From contig NZ_CP011509.1 of the NCBI RefSeq assembly GCF_001027285.1, positions 3,046,501 to 3,110,500 on the forward strand: a stretch of DNA of 64,000 nucleotides, written 5' to 3'. Each line of letters starts with the position of its first letter. Positions within the stretch are counted from its first letter, which is position 1. The position numbers and the translations under genes were made by a program. Of the stretch, positions 52,928 through 61,465 are shown one piece after another. This DNA comes from Archangium gephyra (GTDB taxonomy: Bacteria; Myxococcota; Myxococcia; Myxococcales; Myxococcaceae). The notes beneath the pieces were generated by a model. That model was not told where the DNA came from. It saw only the letters and a program-made list of their open reading frames with translations, and made no database searches.

Positions 52928-54523
52928 CTACGCGGGGGCATGGAGCAGTTCCTTGAGACGCTCGAGAGAGTCCGCGTCACGCGGGGTCTTGTCCGAGCGC
53001 CAGCGGGCGATGCGCGGAAAGCGCAGGGCAATCCCCGACTTGTGGCGGGGAGAGGCGGCGATGCCCTCGAAGTGGAGCTCGAAGACCTGGAGGGGCTCGA
53101 CGGAGCGGACGGGGCCGAACTTCTCGCGCGTGTGCCCGCGGATCCACCGGTCGAGCCGGGCGATCTCCTCGTCCGTCAGGCCCGAGTACGCCTTGGCGAT
53201 GGGCAGCAATTCCTCACCGTTCCACACGGCGAACGTGTAGTCCGTGTAGAGCGAGGCCCGCCGCCCGTGGCCGGGATGTGCGTAGAGCAGGATGGCGTCG
53301 ACGGTGAAGGGATCGATCTTCCACTTCCACCAGTCCCCGCGCTTGCGGCCGTGCTGGTAGGGGGACTCGAGGCGTTTGATCATGAAGCCCTCGACGTTGC
53401 GCGAGCGGGACTCATGCCGGGCCTCGGCGAGGGCCTCCCACGTGGGGGCCGTGATGACCGGTGACACGGGGAACATCGGCCTGTCGCGCAGCAGGGCCTC
53501 CAGGCGTGCGCGGCGCTCGCGCAGCGGAAGCGGGCGGAGGTCCTGTCCCTCCTGCTCGAGCAGGTCGTACGCCATGAAGGCGGCGGGAGCCTCGGCGAGC
53601 ACCTTGGCGGTGAGCTTCTGGCGGCCGATGCGGCGCTGGAGGAGGCTGAAGGGGAGGGGTTGCCCCTCGGCGTAGGCGAGCACCTCGCCATCCAGCACGG
53701 TGCCATCGGGGAGGCTGGCGGCGGCCTCGGCGATCTCCGGGAAGCGCTCGGTGATGAGCTCCTCGCCGCGGCTCCACAGGTAGACGCCACCCTGGCGGCG
53801 GATGAGCTGGCCGCGGATGCCATCCCACTTCCACTCGACGAGCCAGGCGTCGCGCTCGCCAAGCTGGGCCGGAGGCTGCTCCAGGGGGCTGGCGAGATAG
53901 AACGGATAGGGGCGCGAGCGGTCCCCATCGGAGACATCCGGGGCGACGAGCTGCTCGAAGAAGGCACGCGAGGGAGCCCAGGTGCCCATGAGCCGGTGGG
54001 ACACGGCGGCCGGAGGCAGTCCGGCGTGCTGGGCCAGGGCGCGGACCACGAGCGTGTCGGAGACGCCGACGCGCAGCTCGCCGGTGAGCATCTTGTTGAA
54101 GAGGAACAGCTCGCGGCGGGGGAGCACGTGCCACCAGCCGGTGACGCGCTCGCGCTGCTCGGGGAGGGAGAGCCCGCCGAGGGGCAGCAGGCGCTCCTCC
54201 AGCCAGCGGGACAGGGGCAGCTCTTCGGTGGCGGCGGGACGCTCGGTCTGGTCGAGCAGGAGGGCGATGACCTCGGCGAGGTCCCCGACGACGGCGTACG
54301 TCTCGTCGAAGAGCCACTCGGGGGTGTCGGTCAGCTCGCGCACCCACTGGCGCAGGGCCTTGGAGGGGATGAGGCGCTTGAGGCGGCGGCCGGTGAGGAA
54401 GAACAGCCCCCACGCGGCGTCCTCGGGGGGCGTGTCACGGAAGTAGCCCACCAGCGCCTCCACCTTGGCGTTGGTGGAGGTGGTGGCGTCGAGCGCCTCG
54501 TAGAGATCCGCGAGCCGGTGCAC
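52928..54523 (-). CDS. ATP-dependent DNA ligase (ligase-associated repair set)
   Basis: 531 residues with a GTG start at 54523. The nucleotidyltransferase motif I reads EWKWDGIRGQ (Lys adenylated, near 227), motif III FMAYDLLEQ, motif IV VEGFMIKRL and motif V DWWKWKID. A helical N-terminal DNA-binding domain (about 1-200, FNKMLTGELRVGVSD) and a C-terminal OB domain (about 425-525) complete the standard bacterial form. The ribosome site GGAGGA, 8 nt upstream of the GTG, lies inside a copied piece of the exonuclease gene's 3' end. The exonuclease itself is now 2.2 kb away. Confidence 0.94.
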   Translation of the reverse strand: MHRLADLYEALDATTSTNAKVEALVGYFRDTPPEDAAWGLFFLTGRRLKRLIPSKALRQWVRELTDTPEWLFDETYAVVGDLAEVIALLLDQTERPAATEELPLSRWLEERLLPLGGLSLPEQRERVTGWWHVLPRRELFLFNKMLTGELRVGVSDTLVVRALAQHAGLPPAAVSHRLMGTWAPSRAFFEQLVAPDVSDGDRSRPYPFYLASPLEQPPAQLGERDAWLVEWKWDGIRGQLIRRQGGVYLWSRGEELITERFPEIAEAAASLPDGTVLDGEVLAYAEGQPLPFSLLQRRIGRQKLTAKVLAEAPAAFMAYDLLEQEGQDLRPLPLRERRARLEALLRDRPMFPVSPVITAPTWEALAEARHESRSRNVEGFMIKRLESPYQHGRKRGDWWKWKIDPFTVDAILLYAHPGHGRRASLYTDYTFAVWNGEELLPIAKAYSGLTDEEIARLDRWIRGHTREKFGPVRSVEPLQVFELHFEGIAASPRHKSGIALRFPRIARWRSDKTPRDADSLERLKELLHAPA

Positions 54524-54526
54524 GGG

Positions 54527-54551
54527 TCAGTCCTCCGTCTCGCCCTTCGAG
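54527..54551. repeat. left copy of direct repeat flanking an inserted toxin cassette
   Basis: TCAGTCCTCCGTCTCGCC at 54527-54544 is identical to 56736-56753; after a one-base difference the match continues for five more bases (TTCGA). On the minus strand this copy reads as the end of the exonuclease gene (GETED-stop) placed 3 nt before the ligase start, where the real exonuclease end would be expected. Confidence 0.85.
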
Positions 54552-54559
54552 CCGTTCAT
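54527..54559 (-). CDS. 10-codon leader ORF left in front of the ligase gene
   Basis: The frame reads MNGSKGETED-stop. The last five residues equal the C-terminus of the exonuclease (EGETED). AAGAAAGGTC precedes the ATG at 54559, and the stop lies 3 nt before the ligase GTG. It may be translated and keep the ligase coupled to upstream translation after the cassette separated it from the exonuclease. Expression is unproven. Confidence 0.4.
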   Translation of the reverse strand: MNGSKGETED

Positions 54560-54646
54560 TGACCTTTCTTGATAACGAGCAGGGGGTGGTGCGGCCAGGA
54601 GGGGGGCGGGAAGGCAGGCGCCCTGCTGCTCGGCTATGCTCCGGAC

Positions 54647-56302
54647 ATGACGGCCCCGTCGAAGGGTGGCAAGCGCCAGAAGTCCTCGGAACGGCCCCGG
54701 TCCAAGCAGGGCCTGCCCCTTCAAGTGTCTGGCGAGTACTTCAAGCTCGTTCCTCAGGGCTCGGCCCTGGTTGTCGTCAAGGTCGCGCCCGGGGGGCTCC
54801 AGGGCTCCTCTGGTGACGTCCTCACCCGCGAACAGCTCGAGGAGTTGCTGTGGAGGAACTCCATCCCAACGGTGACGAGCTCGGCACTATCGGGGTACCT
54901 CAACAGCCTGTACTCCCTGCCTGGCTTCGAGAGTCATGCTCCGGGCCCGTTCTCCTTGAATCCAGGCATGAGCCCGATCTCACGGAGTGGCTGGCGCGGA
55001 AACCTCGGAGAGCTTTCGTCCCAGCGCGGGGGAATGATTCCGCAGCAGGACCTCAATGCCCTGCGCCACAATCATCCCATCTTCGATCTGCGCGACCACC
55101 GGGGCGGCCTGAACTCGGTGAAGACGAGCGTGCGCTCGGCGGACACGCGGGGAGACGCGTTCGAGACCTATCTGCGCGGGCTGCGCGACATCGTGGGACT
55201 GCGTCCCGAGACCTACGAGGCCGCGCGAGCGGCCCTGTATCCCCAGCTCCCAGCAGATGCGGGCCGGGCCTTGATGCTGCGCAACGGATACGTCTCCGTG
55301 AACGAGGACCACGTCGAATCGTTCCGGGCCGCGCTGCGCAACCCCGACACCTACCGCAGGCAGTCGTATCGGGAGATCGCGGACAGGTTGCTGGAGATGG
55401 AGCCGGTACGGATTGGCGGGACGGTGTACCGCGCCTACCAGAACCTCGAGAACACGGGCAGAGGCACGGGGACTTCGGCCGAGGTGCGCCGACAGGTCGA
55501 AGCCGCGCTCGCTTCCCTGCGCGAGAAGATCGCCAGCCGCGTCCGGGGCAACGGCATCACCTCCCAGCACCTCGTCAACCTGGAGCGATTCCGCCGGCAG
55601 GTCGCCGCTGCCAACCCCCAGATGACACCCGCGGAGGTCGAGCGCTGGGTCTTCCCGGAGCTCCTCCTGGTGGCGAGGCATGGGGGAGGCGTGCGCGGAA
55701 ACGCCGTCGCTTCCGGTATCGCGGGCGGGCGCGGTGCGGCGGGTGGTGCCCTGGTCTCCGTCATTTTCGAAGGCGGTCACCTGGCCTATGAGTTCCGCAA
55801 TCAGCAGCATGGGCAGCAGCCCGAGACCTTGCCGCGGCTGTTGAGGGCAGGTGTCGCGGGCGGAGGGGCTGGTCTGGTGGGTGGTGCCACCCAGAGTCTC
55901 GTCACGGCCAACGCAGGGAGCACTTTGTCTCGCCATATGCTTGGCCAGGGCTCGAGTGCTCGGTTGGCGGCGGGAACGGGCCGCGCGGTGGGTGGATTCG
56001 CGGGAGGTGCGTTGGCCGCACCGGTCTTCACGATGGCCTCGCTCGCACTCGACGGCCAAGAGCACAGCCGTACTGACTACGTTGCAACGGGGACGCGAGC
56101 CTTTGTTTCTGGCGGCCTGGGCTCCGCTCTGGCCGCGGGCGTCGTGGGCGCCATCTGGGGCTCCGAGGTGCCTGTCTTGGGAAATGCCGTGGGATTCATC
56201 ATCGGCTTTGCCGGGTATTATGTCGTGGACGCCCTGACCGGTGAGCAGGTGGAGCAGGGCGTCCGCCGTACCCTGGACAGCCCGCCAGGGGGTGGACGTT
56301 GA
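54647..56302 (+). CDS. candidate membrane-acting toxin with glycine-rich hairpin C-terminus
   Basis: 551 residues from the ATG at 54647. No signal peptide; the N-terminus is basic and disordered (TAPSKGGKRQKSSERPRSK). Residues about 25-110 form a small domain (YFKLVPQGSALVVVKVAPGG, LTREQLEELLWRN). A helical middle (about 140-345) follows. The C-terminal 200 residues contain four glycine/alanine hydrophobic segments near 351-378, 397-421, 442-470 and 482-531 (for example GGFAGGALAAPVFTMASLAL and VLGNAVGFIIGFAGYYVVDAL). Such glycine-zipper hairpins occur in pore-forming effectors. A small two-TM protein gene follows, as expected for immunity to a membrane toxin. Function is inferred; no family recognised. 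Confidence 0.55.
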   Translation: MTAPSKGGKRQKSSERPRSKQGLPLQVSGEYFKLVPQGSALVVVKVAPGGLQGSSGDVLTREQLEELLWRNSIPTVTSSALSGYLNSLYSLPGFESHAPGPFSLNPGMSPISRSGWRGNLGELSSQRGGMIPQQDLNALRHNHPIFDLRDHRGGLNSVKTSVRSADTRGDAFETYLRGLRDIVGLRPETYEAARAALYPQLPADAGRALMLRNGYVSVNEDHVESFRAALRNPDTYRRQSYREIADRLLEMEPVRIGGTVYRAYQNLENTGRGTGTSAEVRRQVEAALASLREKIASRVRGNGITSQHLVNLERFRRQVAAANPQMTPAEVERWVFPELLLVARHGGGVRGNAVASGIAGGRGAAGGALVSVIFEGGHLAYEFRNQQHGQQPETLPRLLRAGVAGGGAGLVGGATQSLVTANAGSTLSRHMLGQGSSARLAAGTGRAVGGFAGGALAAPVFTMASLALDGQEHSRTDYVATGTRAFVSGGLGSALAAGVVGAIWGSEVPVLGNAVGFIIGFAGYYVVDALTGEQVEQGVRRTLDSPPGGGR

Positions 56303-56318
56303 GCGTGGGGTGCATGCC

Positions 56319-56723
56319 GTGAGGAAAAGCGCCGTGAAGAATCGCACCCCGCTGTGGTTGATCGGACTGGGTGTGTGGGGCGTGGCCTTTGGGGCCATCT
56401 CGTGTTTCTGGCTCTACCACAGCAGCCGCCAAGGGCTTTCAGGTCAAATTGACTGGCCGGGTCTGGCCGTGATGGCACTCGGGCCCGCGGGCCTGGTGGT
56501 GATGACCATGCAGCGCATCCGGGCGCGACCCACACCCGAGCAACGGGCCGCGCTCTCGGCGATCTTCGCGGCGGGGCCCGGGACCATCGGTGCGGTCGTC
56601 GTCACGAGGAATGGGGTCCCCGAGGTCCTCGCGACCGTGCGCAGCACGGAGGAGTACCTGGCGCTCGCGGGCTCGGGCCAACTGCCCCCCGATCATTTTG
56701 TCTACCTGCCCGACGACGTCTGA
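56319..56723 (+). CDS. two-TM protein, candidate immunity partner
   Basis: 134 residues from the GTG at 56319, 16 nt after the toxin stop; GGGG lies about 9 nt upstream (GTG 56310 or 56292 are alternatives). Two membrane segments are seen: PLWLIGLGVWGVAFGAISCF (about 9-30) and WPGLAVMALGPAGLVVMTM (about 43-62). A soluble C-terminal domain (about 70-134, GTIGAVVVTRNGVPEVLATV) completes it. I recognise no family. An inner-membrane immunity role is suggested by position and topology. Confidence 0.55.
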   Translation: MRKSAVKNRTPLWLIGLGVWGVAFGAISCFWLYHSSRQGLSGQIDWPGLAVMALGPAGLVVMTMQRIRARPTPEQRAALSAIFAAGPGTIGAVVVTRNGVPEVLATVRSTEEYLALAGSGQLPPDHFVYLPDDV

Positions 56724-56735
56724 GCGCCGTGCGCC

Positions 56736-56758
56736 TCAGTCCTCCGTCTCGCCTTCGA
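56736..56758. repeat. right copy of direct repeat, in situ 3' end of the exonuclease gene
   Basis: This is the genuine end of the exonuclease coding sequence (GETED-stop on the minus strand), matching 54527-54551 over 18 perfect bases and about 24 in total. The two copies bound a 2.2-kb segment holding exactly the toxin and immunity candidates. Confidence 0.85.
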
Positions 56759-57761
56759 AGGGAGTGGAGAGCGGTGCGGCGTCGATGCCCAGGTTCTCGC
56801 GCAGGTAGCGGGCGAGTGTGTCACTGGAGCCATGGGTGACGAGGATGCGCGAGGCGCCCGTCTCCTTCGCGGTGCGCAGCAGTCCCGGCCAGTCCGCGTG
56901 GTCCGAGAGGACGAAGCCCCGGTCATAGCCCCGGCGGCGCCGGTTGCCGCGCACCCGCATCCACCCCGAGGCGAAACCCGTCTCGTGCTCGCCGAAGCGG
57001 CGCATCCACGTGGAGCCCGCGGCGCTGGGCGGTGCCAGCACGAGCGCTCCCGCGTACGAGGTCCCCTTCTCCAGCTCGGCCACGGGGCGGGTGGGGAGCA
57101 TGCGCACGCCGGCCTCGCGGTAGCTCTCCACCAGCGCATGTGTGGCGCCGTGCACCAGCACCTCACGGTCCGTGATGCGGGCCAGCTCGGCGAGCAGCCG
57201 CTGCGCCTTGCCCAACGCGTAACAGAAGAGCACCGAGGCCTTGCCCGCCTCGCGGTTGCCGTCCCACCAGCGCAGCACCTCCTGCGCGACGAGCCGCGTG
57301 TCGTCCCAGCGGTAGATGGGCAGGGCGAACGTGGCCTCGGTGATGAAGGTGTCACAGCGCACGGGCTCGAAGGGCAGGCACGTCGGGTCCGGGTCGCGCT
57401 TGTAGTCGCCGGACACCACCCACACCTCGCCCCGGTGCTCGATGCGGATCTGCGCGCTGCCCAGCACGTGGCCCGCCGGGTGGAAGCTGACCGTCACCTC
57501 ACCGAGGTTCAGCCGCTCGCCGTAGCCGAGCGTGGAGATGGTCGCCTCCGCTCCCAGGCGCTTGCGCAGCAGGCCCATGGAGGGACTCGCGCCGAGGTAG
57601 CGCTGGCTTCCCCAGCGGGCGTGGTCCCCATGCGCGTGCGTGATGAGGGCGCGGGCCACGGGCCGCCAGGGATCGATGTGGAAGTTCCCCTGTGGGCAGT
57701 AGAGCCCATCGGAGGTGACCGTCACGAGAGGCTGCCTGTCGAGCACGGGGGAGACGTTCAT
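56736..57761 (-). CDS. ligase-associated DNA damage response exonuclease (MBL fold/beta-CASP)
   Basis: 341 residues. The metallo-beta-lactamase motif HAHGDHARWG (HxHxDH) is near residue 42. It is followed by FHPAGHVLGSAQIRIE and VVSGDYKRDPDPTC, with late motif LSDHADWPGLL and a C-terminal VTHGSSDTLARYL. These are the metal ligands and beta-CASP residues of the exonuclease in the ligase/helicase/PdeM repair set. Its normal partner, the ligase, should begin 3 nt after its stop; instead a 2.2-kb opposite-strand cassette intervenes. Confidence 0.92.
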   Translation of the reverse strand: MNVSPVLDRQPLVTVTSDGLYCPQGNFHIDPWRPVARALITHAHGDHARWGSQRYLGASPSMGLLRKRLGAEATISTLGYGERLNLGEVTVSFHPAGHVLGSAQIRIEHRGEVWVVSGDYKRDPDPTCLPFEPVRCDTFITEATFALPIYRWDDTRLVAQEVLRWWDGNREAGKASVLFCYALGKAQRLLAELARITDREVLVHGATHALVESYREAGVRMLPTRPVAELEKGTSYAGALVLAPPSAAGSTWMRRFGEHETGFASGWMRVRGNRRRRGYDRGFVLSDHADWPGLLRTAKETGASRILVTHGSSDTLARYLRENLGIDAAPLSTPFEGETED

Positions 57762-57894
57762 CCAGTCTCTGGGATAACGCTCCCGGGGCAGTGCGGCGAC
57801 GGGACGGGCTGGAATACCGAGGCCTCCTCACCTGCCTGCTCTCCTGGCGGAAGAGAGTCCCGTATAAGGAGGTTGGGTCCCTGAACGGTGTGAG

Positions 57895-58875
57895 GTGCCG
57901 GTGACGGTGTCGCGAACAGAGGTCGAGCGGAGTCATCCCGGCGCGGTAGCGTCCTCCCGGAGGCTCAACGAGGGCTACGCCTACCGTGAGCAGCTGGGAG
58001 CTCGGGCGCGAGGACAGAGCACGCTCTCCTATCTGATCGCCGCGTATCAGCACTCGCCGGAGGCGGTGTGGCGGGAGCGGCTCGCCCGGGGCGAGGTCCT
58101 GCTGGAAGACAGCCCCGCGACGGGCGAGGAGCACCTCAGGCCCGGCCAGTGGCTCGTCTGGAACCGGCCTCCCTGGGAGGAGCAGGACGCGCCGCGCGAC
58201 TATTCGCTCGTGCACGAGGACGAGGCGATCCTCGGGGTCCTCAAGCCGAGCGGGCTGCCGATGATGCCGGGCGGGAACTTCCTCCTCAACACCCTGCTGG
58301 GCGTCGTCCGGGAGCGTTTCCCGGAGGCGAGCCCCCTGCACCGGCTGGGACGCGGCACCTCGGGAATCGTTCTCTTCGCTCGCACCCACGACGCGGCGGC
58401 GAAGCTGTCACGCGCCTGGCGCGAGCACGAGGTGGACAAACGCTACCGGGCGCTCTCGAGCGGCGTGGCCACCCAGGAGCGCTATGACATCACGGCGCCC
58501 ATTGGCATGGTGGCGCATCCGCGGCTGGGCACGACCCATGGAGCGACTCCAGGCGGCAAGGCCTCCCGGAGTCTGGCGCGCGTGCTCGAGCGGCGCACGG
58601 CGAGCACCCTCTTCGAGGTCGACATCCTCACGGGCCGGCCCCAGCAGATCCGCATCCACCTGGCCGCCATCGGTCATCCGCTCGAAGGCGATCCCCTCTA
58701 CGCCGCGGGGGGCGTGCCTCACGCCGAGCAGCCGGGCCTGCCCGGAGATCTCGGCTACCTGCTCCATGCGGAGCGCCTGTGCTTCGTGCATCCGCTCTCG
58801 GGGGAGCGCCTGGAGCTGCGCGCCCCCGTGCCGCGCGAGTTGCGAGGGGAGGGCGAAGGCCCACTCCCCGCCTGA
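57895..58875 (+). CDS. RluA-family pseudouridine-synthase-like protein lacking the usual catalytic Asp
   Basis: 326 residues with a GTG start at 57895 (other GTGs just downstream are possible). The fold is clear: [20 protein letters not shown], then [25 protein letters not shown] and [25 protein letters not shown]. In active RluA enzymes the motif is HRLDRxTSG, with Asp as catalytic nucleophile; here Gly takes that place (near residue 156). [10 protein letters not shown] form also occurs in some cyanobacterial and plant relatives, from memory. An N-terminal S4-like region (about 35-95) precedes it. Either an alternative acid is used or it binds RNA without isomerising it. Confidence 0.85.
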   Translation: MPVTVSRTEVERSHPGAVASSRRLNEGYAYREQLGARARGQSTLSYLIAAYQHSPEAVWRERLARGEVLLEDSPATGEEHLRPGQWLVWNRPPWEEQDAPRDYSLVHEDEAILGVLKPSGLPMMPGGNFLLNTLLGVVRERFPEASPLHRLGRGTSGIVLFARTHDAAAKLSRAWREHEVDKRYRALSSGVATQERYDITAPIGMVAHPRLGTTHGATPGGKASRSLARVLERRTASTLFEVDILTGRPQQIRIHLAAIGHPLEGDPLYAAGGVPHAEQPGLPGDLGYLLHAERLCFVHPLSGERLELRAPVPRELRGEGEGPLPA

Positions 58876-58887
58876 GCGCCCCCTCGG

Positions 58888-59151
58888 TTACTCGTCCTTG
58901 GGCTCGTCCCGCTTGGGCACACCGCGTCCGCCGTGCTTGTCGAACTCGTCGGACAGGCCCCGCTCCAGGCTCGTGTCATTCCAGGGCACGCCGACCTCGG
59001 AGCGCTGGCCTCCGTTCTGTTCGGTCACGTCGTTCAGGTGCTCGGCCCGGCCCTCGGCGGGAACCCGGTCACCGTGCTCCTCGGGGTCCTTCTGCTTGTT
59101 GGGGTCCACGGGGATTCCCATGGGTCGCTTGAGCCATTCCTTCTTGTCCAT
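58888..59151 (-). CDS. small charged hypothetical protein, 87 aa
   Basis: The start at 59151 (MDKKEWLKRPMGIPVDPNKQ) has GGAG about 10 nt upstream. The protein is very hydrophilic, rich in Asp, Glu, Lys, Gly and Pro, with no hydrophobic core, so probably disordered. No family recognised. It converges on the RluA-like gene with a 12-nt gap. Confidence 0.6.
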   Translation of the reverse strand: MDKKEWLKRPMGIPVDPNKQKDPEEHGDRVPAEGRAEHLNDVTEQNGGQRSEVGVPWNDTSLERGLSDEFDKHGGRGVPKRDEPKDE

Positions 59152-59341
59152 GGCGTCGCTCCAATCGTGAGTGTCCGCGCCACGTGTTCCGGAAATGGAC
59201 ACGCGTCGTCCCCTCATCGTGTGCATCGCGAGACACCGGGTAGGGCTGCCCTCCTTGCGCTCCGTGGAATGGCTGGAGAGCGGGCATGGAGGCGAGCGAT
59301 GGTTGGGGCGGCAATGGGCCGGAAACGGTCAGGGGGACGAG

Positions 59342-60544
59342 ATGCCACTTGTGGATCGGCTGCGGAACGAGACCCAGGCGCACCATGCGTGTGTGGAGGC
59401 ACTGCCCTGCTTCCAGGCCCTCTCCACCCGGACCCTGCCGTCCGAGACGCATCGGGCCCTGCATCAAGCACTCGCCCTCCTTCATGAGGCGCTGACGCGG
59501 GCGCTCGCCGCCACGTCCCCTCCCGTCCTGGTGGCACTCGGGGCCGAGGCGCCGTCCTTCCATCCGCTCCTCGAGCAGGGCCTCGTCTCCAGCGCGCCGC
59601 ACGACAGGCTCGAGAGCCCTGTCCTCATCGGCGCCATCGCGCTCGGGGAGCGGATGCGTTCCGTGGCGCACCGGGAGCCGCTGTCATTGCTCGGCTACCA
59701 TTACGCGCTGCGCCTGGCCCTCCTGCCTCTTTCCGGTGCGTCGCCCTGGAGCGGGTTCGCTCAACGGCTCGAAGGCATGGCCCTGGTGGCCGCCGAGGAA
59801 GAGGGGGTGCTTCGGGCGGCCGTCGAGACCTTCTCCCTCGTCCAGAATCTGCTCGACGCGCTCCATCCGCCTCGCGAGCACCCGCCCACCTGGTGGCTCA
59901 ACCGGGATGCCGGAGGCCATCCCATCACCACGGAGCTCGACGAGCTGCGCGCCGCCCTTCGCGCCGCCGAGGCCACCTGGGAGGAGTTCCCCTATTACGC
60001 CTGGCGCTATGGCGAGCACGGCCGCCGGTTCTCCTGGAGCGACAGCGCATGGCTGGTGACGCTTGGCGGACAGGGCGAGGCGCAGGTGTGGCGGCACATC
60101 TCCTGGCTGGGGGGACTGCTGGCCAGCCGTGGCATGCCGCGCCTCATGCTCGAGCGCCACCTGCGGGTGCTCTCCCAGGAGCTCATCCACGCGAAGCCCG
60201 CGCGCCGGAAGGCCTACGACGTGCTGGCCCGGGTCGCCGAGCGCATGGCCGAGGAGCGGCGCCGGATCCTCGGCGACGACGAGCTGCGCATGTTCGGGGA
60301 GGACTTCGACACGCGCGTGGGACCGGAGTGGAGCCAACGGCTGCCGGGGGCGGGGGTGCTGCTGGGGGCCGCCGTGGCGGACGAGTACGGGGGGCTCGCC
60401 CAGGCGGTTCCGAGCCTCGCCTCGTGGATGCGCGAGCCCTCGCGCTTTCCCACGCCGTGGATTCGCGCGGTCGAGCAGACCCTGCTGCGGGCACGCTCGC
60501 TCTGCCGGGTCCGTTTCCCCTCCGGCGTGGCCGGACGGGAGTGA
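59342..60544 (+). CDS. heme-oxygenase-like protein with a C-terminal domain of about 210 residues
   Basis: 400 residues from the ATG at 59342, preceded by AGGGGGACG. The first 190 residues match bacterial heme oxygenases: LRNETQAHHACVEALP carries the candidate proximal His, and LLGYHYALRLALLPLSG-like and AAVETFSLVQNLLDAL helices follow. The remaining half (FPYYAWRYGEHGRRFSWSDS, QVWRHISWLGGLLASRGMPRLMLERHLRVL, GVLLGAAVADEYGG) matches nothing I know and more than doubles the usual size. It could be a heme-degrading enzyme with a partner or sensory domain. No phytochrome gene lies in this window. Confidence 0.7.
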   Translation: MPLVDRLRNETQAHHACVEALPCFQALSTRTLPSETHRALHQALALLHEALTRALAATSPPVLVALGAEAPSFHPLLEQGLVSSAPHDRLESPVLIGAIALGERMRSVAHREPLSLLGYHYALRLALLPLSGASPWSGFAQRLEGMALVAAEEEGVLRAAVETFSLVQNLLDALHPPREHPPTWWLNRDAGGHPITTELDELRAALRAAEATWEEFPYYAWRYGEHGRRFSWSDSAWLVTLGGQGEAQVWRHISWLGGLLASRGMPRLMLERHLRVLSQELIHAKPARRKAYDVLARVAERMAEERRRILGDDELRMFGEDFDTRVGPEWSQRLPGAGVLLGAAVADEYGGLAQAVPSLASWMREPSRFPTPWIRAVEQTLLRARSLCRVRFPSGVAGRE

Positions 60545-60555
60545 CGCTGGCGGGC

Positions 60556-61326
60556 TCAGCGCTGTACCGGCTCGTCCTTCCAGAGCGCGAAGCCGCCCAG
60601 CAGCCCGGCGACGTTCTCGGTGATTTGCACGTTCTCCGGGAGCGGGGCGTCGAGCAGCCGGGCGTTGCCGCCTCCCACGTAGATCTTCCGCGGGTTCCAG
60701 ATGGGCTGGATCTGCTCCAGCACCTTCTGCACGTGCTTGACCCACTTCTTGTGGCCCACGCGCTTCAGCGCGGCGTTGCCCACGTACTCCTCATACGTCT
60801 TCCCATGGCGGAACGGGTGGTGGGCGAGCTCCAGGTTGGGCACGTACTTGCCATCCACGTACAGCGCGCAGCCCATGCCGGTGCCCAGCGTGAGGACCAT
60901 CTCCACGCCGCGTCCCTCGATGACACCGAACCCCTGCACTCCCGCGTCGTTGAGCACGCGCGTCGGGCGGCCCGTGAGCTTGGACAGCTCCTCGGCGAGG
61001 TTGAAGCCCGCCCAGCTCTTGTTGAGGTTGGGCGCCGTCTTCGTCACTCCCTCCTCCACCACGCCGGGGAAGCCCACGGAGACGCGGTCGAACGAACCGA
61101 GGGGCTCGATCAGCTTCGTCAGTGCGCCCAGCACGGCCTTGGGGGTGGCGGGCTTCGGCGTGACCACCCGCTGGCGCTCGGTGAGCGCCTTCCCATCCGG
61201 TCCGAGCACGAGGGCCTTGAGTCCGCTTCCCCCGATGTCGATGGCCAACGTCCTGGGACCGGGGGCGGCGGTCTCCCGTGCGGTCTTCTTGCGGGGCGAC
61301 GGTTCGGGGGCCTCGTCGGGGGACAT
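60556..61326 (-). CDS. ppgK: polyphosphate-glucokinase-like ROK family kinase
   Basis: 255 residues (start at 61326, GGAGGAACCG upstream). The ROK nucleotide-binding loop is LAIDIGGSGLKALVLGPDG near 25. Family motifs follow: VSVGFPGVVEEG, TLGTGMGCALYVDGK, then LELAHHPFRHGKTYEEYVGNAALKRVGHKKW and KIYVGGGNARLL. The last two are the typical pattern of polyphosphate glucokinases, which phosphorylate glucose from polyphosphate and/or ATP. The N-terminus has a basic, disordered lead. It converges on the heme-oxygenase-like gene. Confidence 0.85.
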   Translation of the reverse strand: MSPDEAPEPSPRKKTARETAAPGPRTLAIDIGGSGLKALVLGPDGKALTERQRVVTPKPATPKAVLGALTKLIEPLGSFDRVSVGFPGVVEEGVTKTAPNLNKSWAGFNLAEELSKLTGRPTRVLNDAGVQGFGVIEGRGVEMVLTLGTGMGCALYVDGKYVPNLELAHHPFRHGKTYEEYVGNAALKRVGHKKWVKHVQKVLEQIQPIWNPRKIYVGGGNARLLDAPLPENVQITENVAGLLGGFALWKDEPVQR

Positions 61327-61465
61327 CGGTTCCTCCAGCGGTGGAGCGCCAGTGTAGGGCCCGCCACCCGGACGGCAACGGTTCCGGTCTCGGCGCGCGC
61401 CGGGCCGTATGCGATTGGACATGTCGCGAAGCCGCGTAGGATGGGCTCCTTTTTCTGGAGACCCC

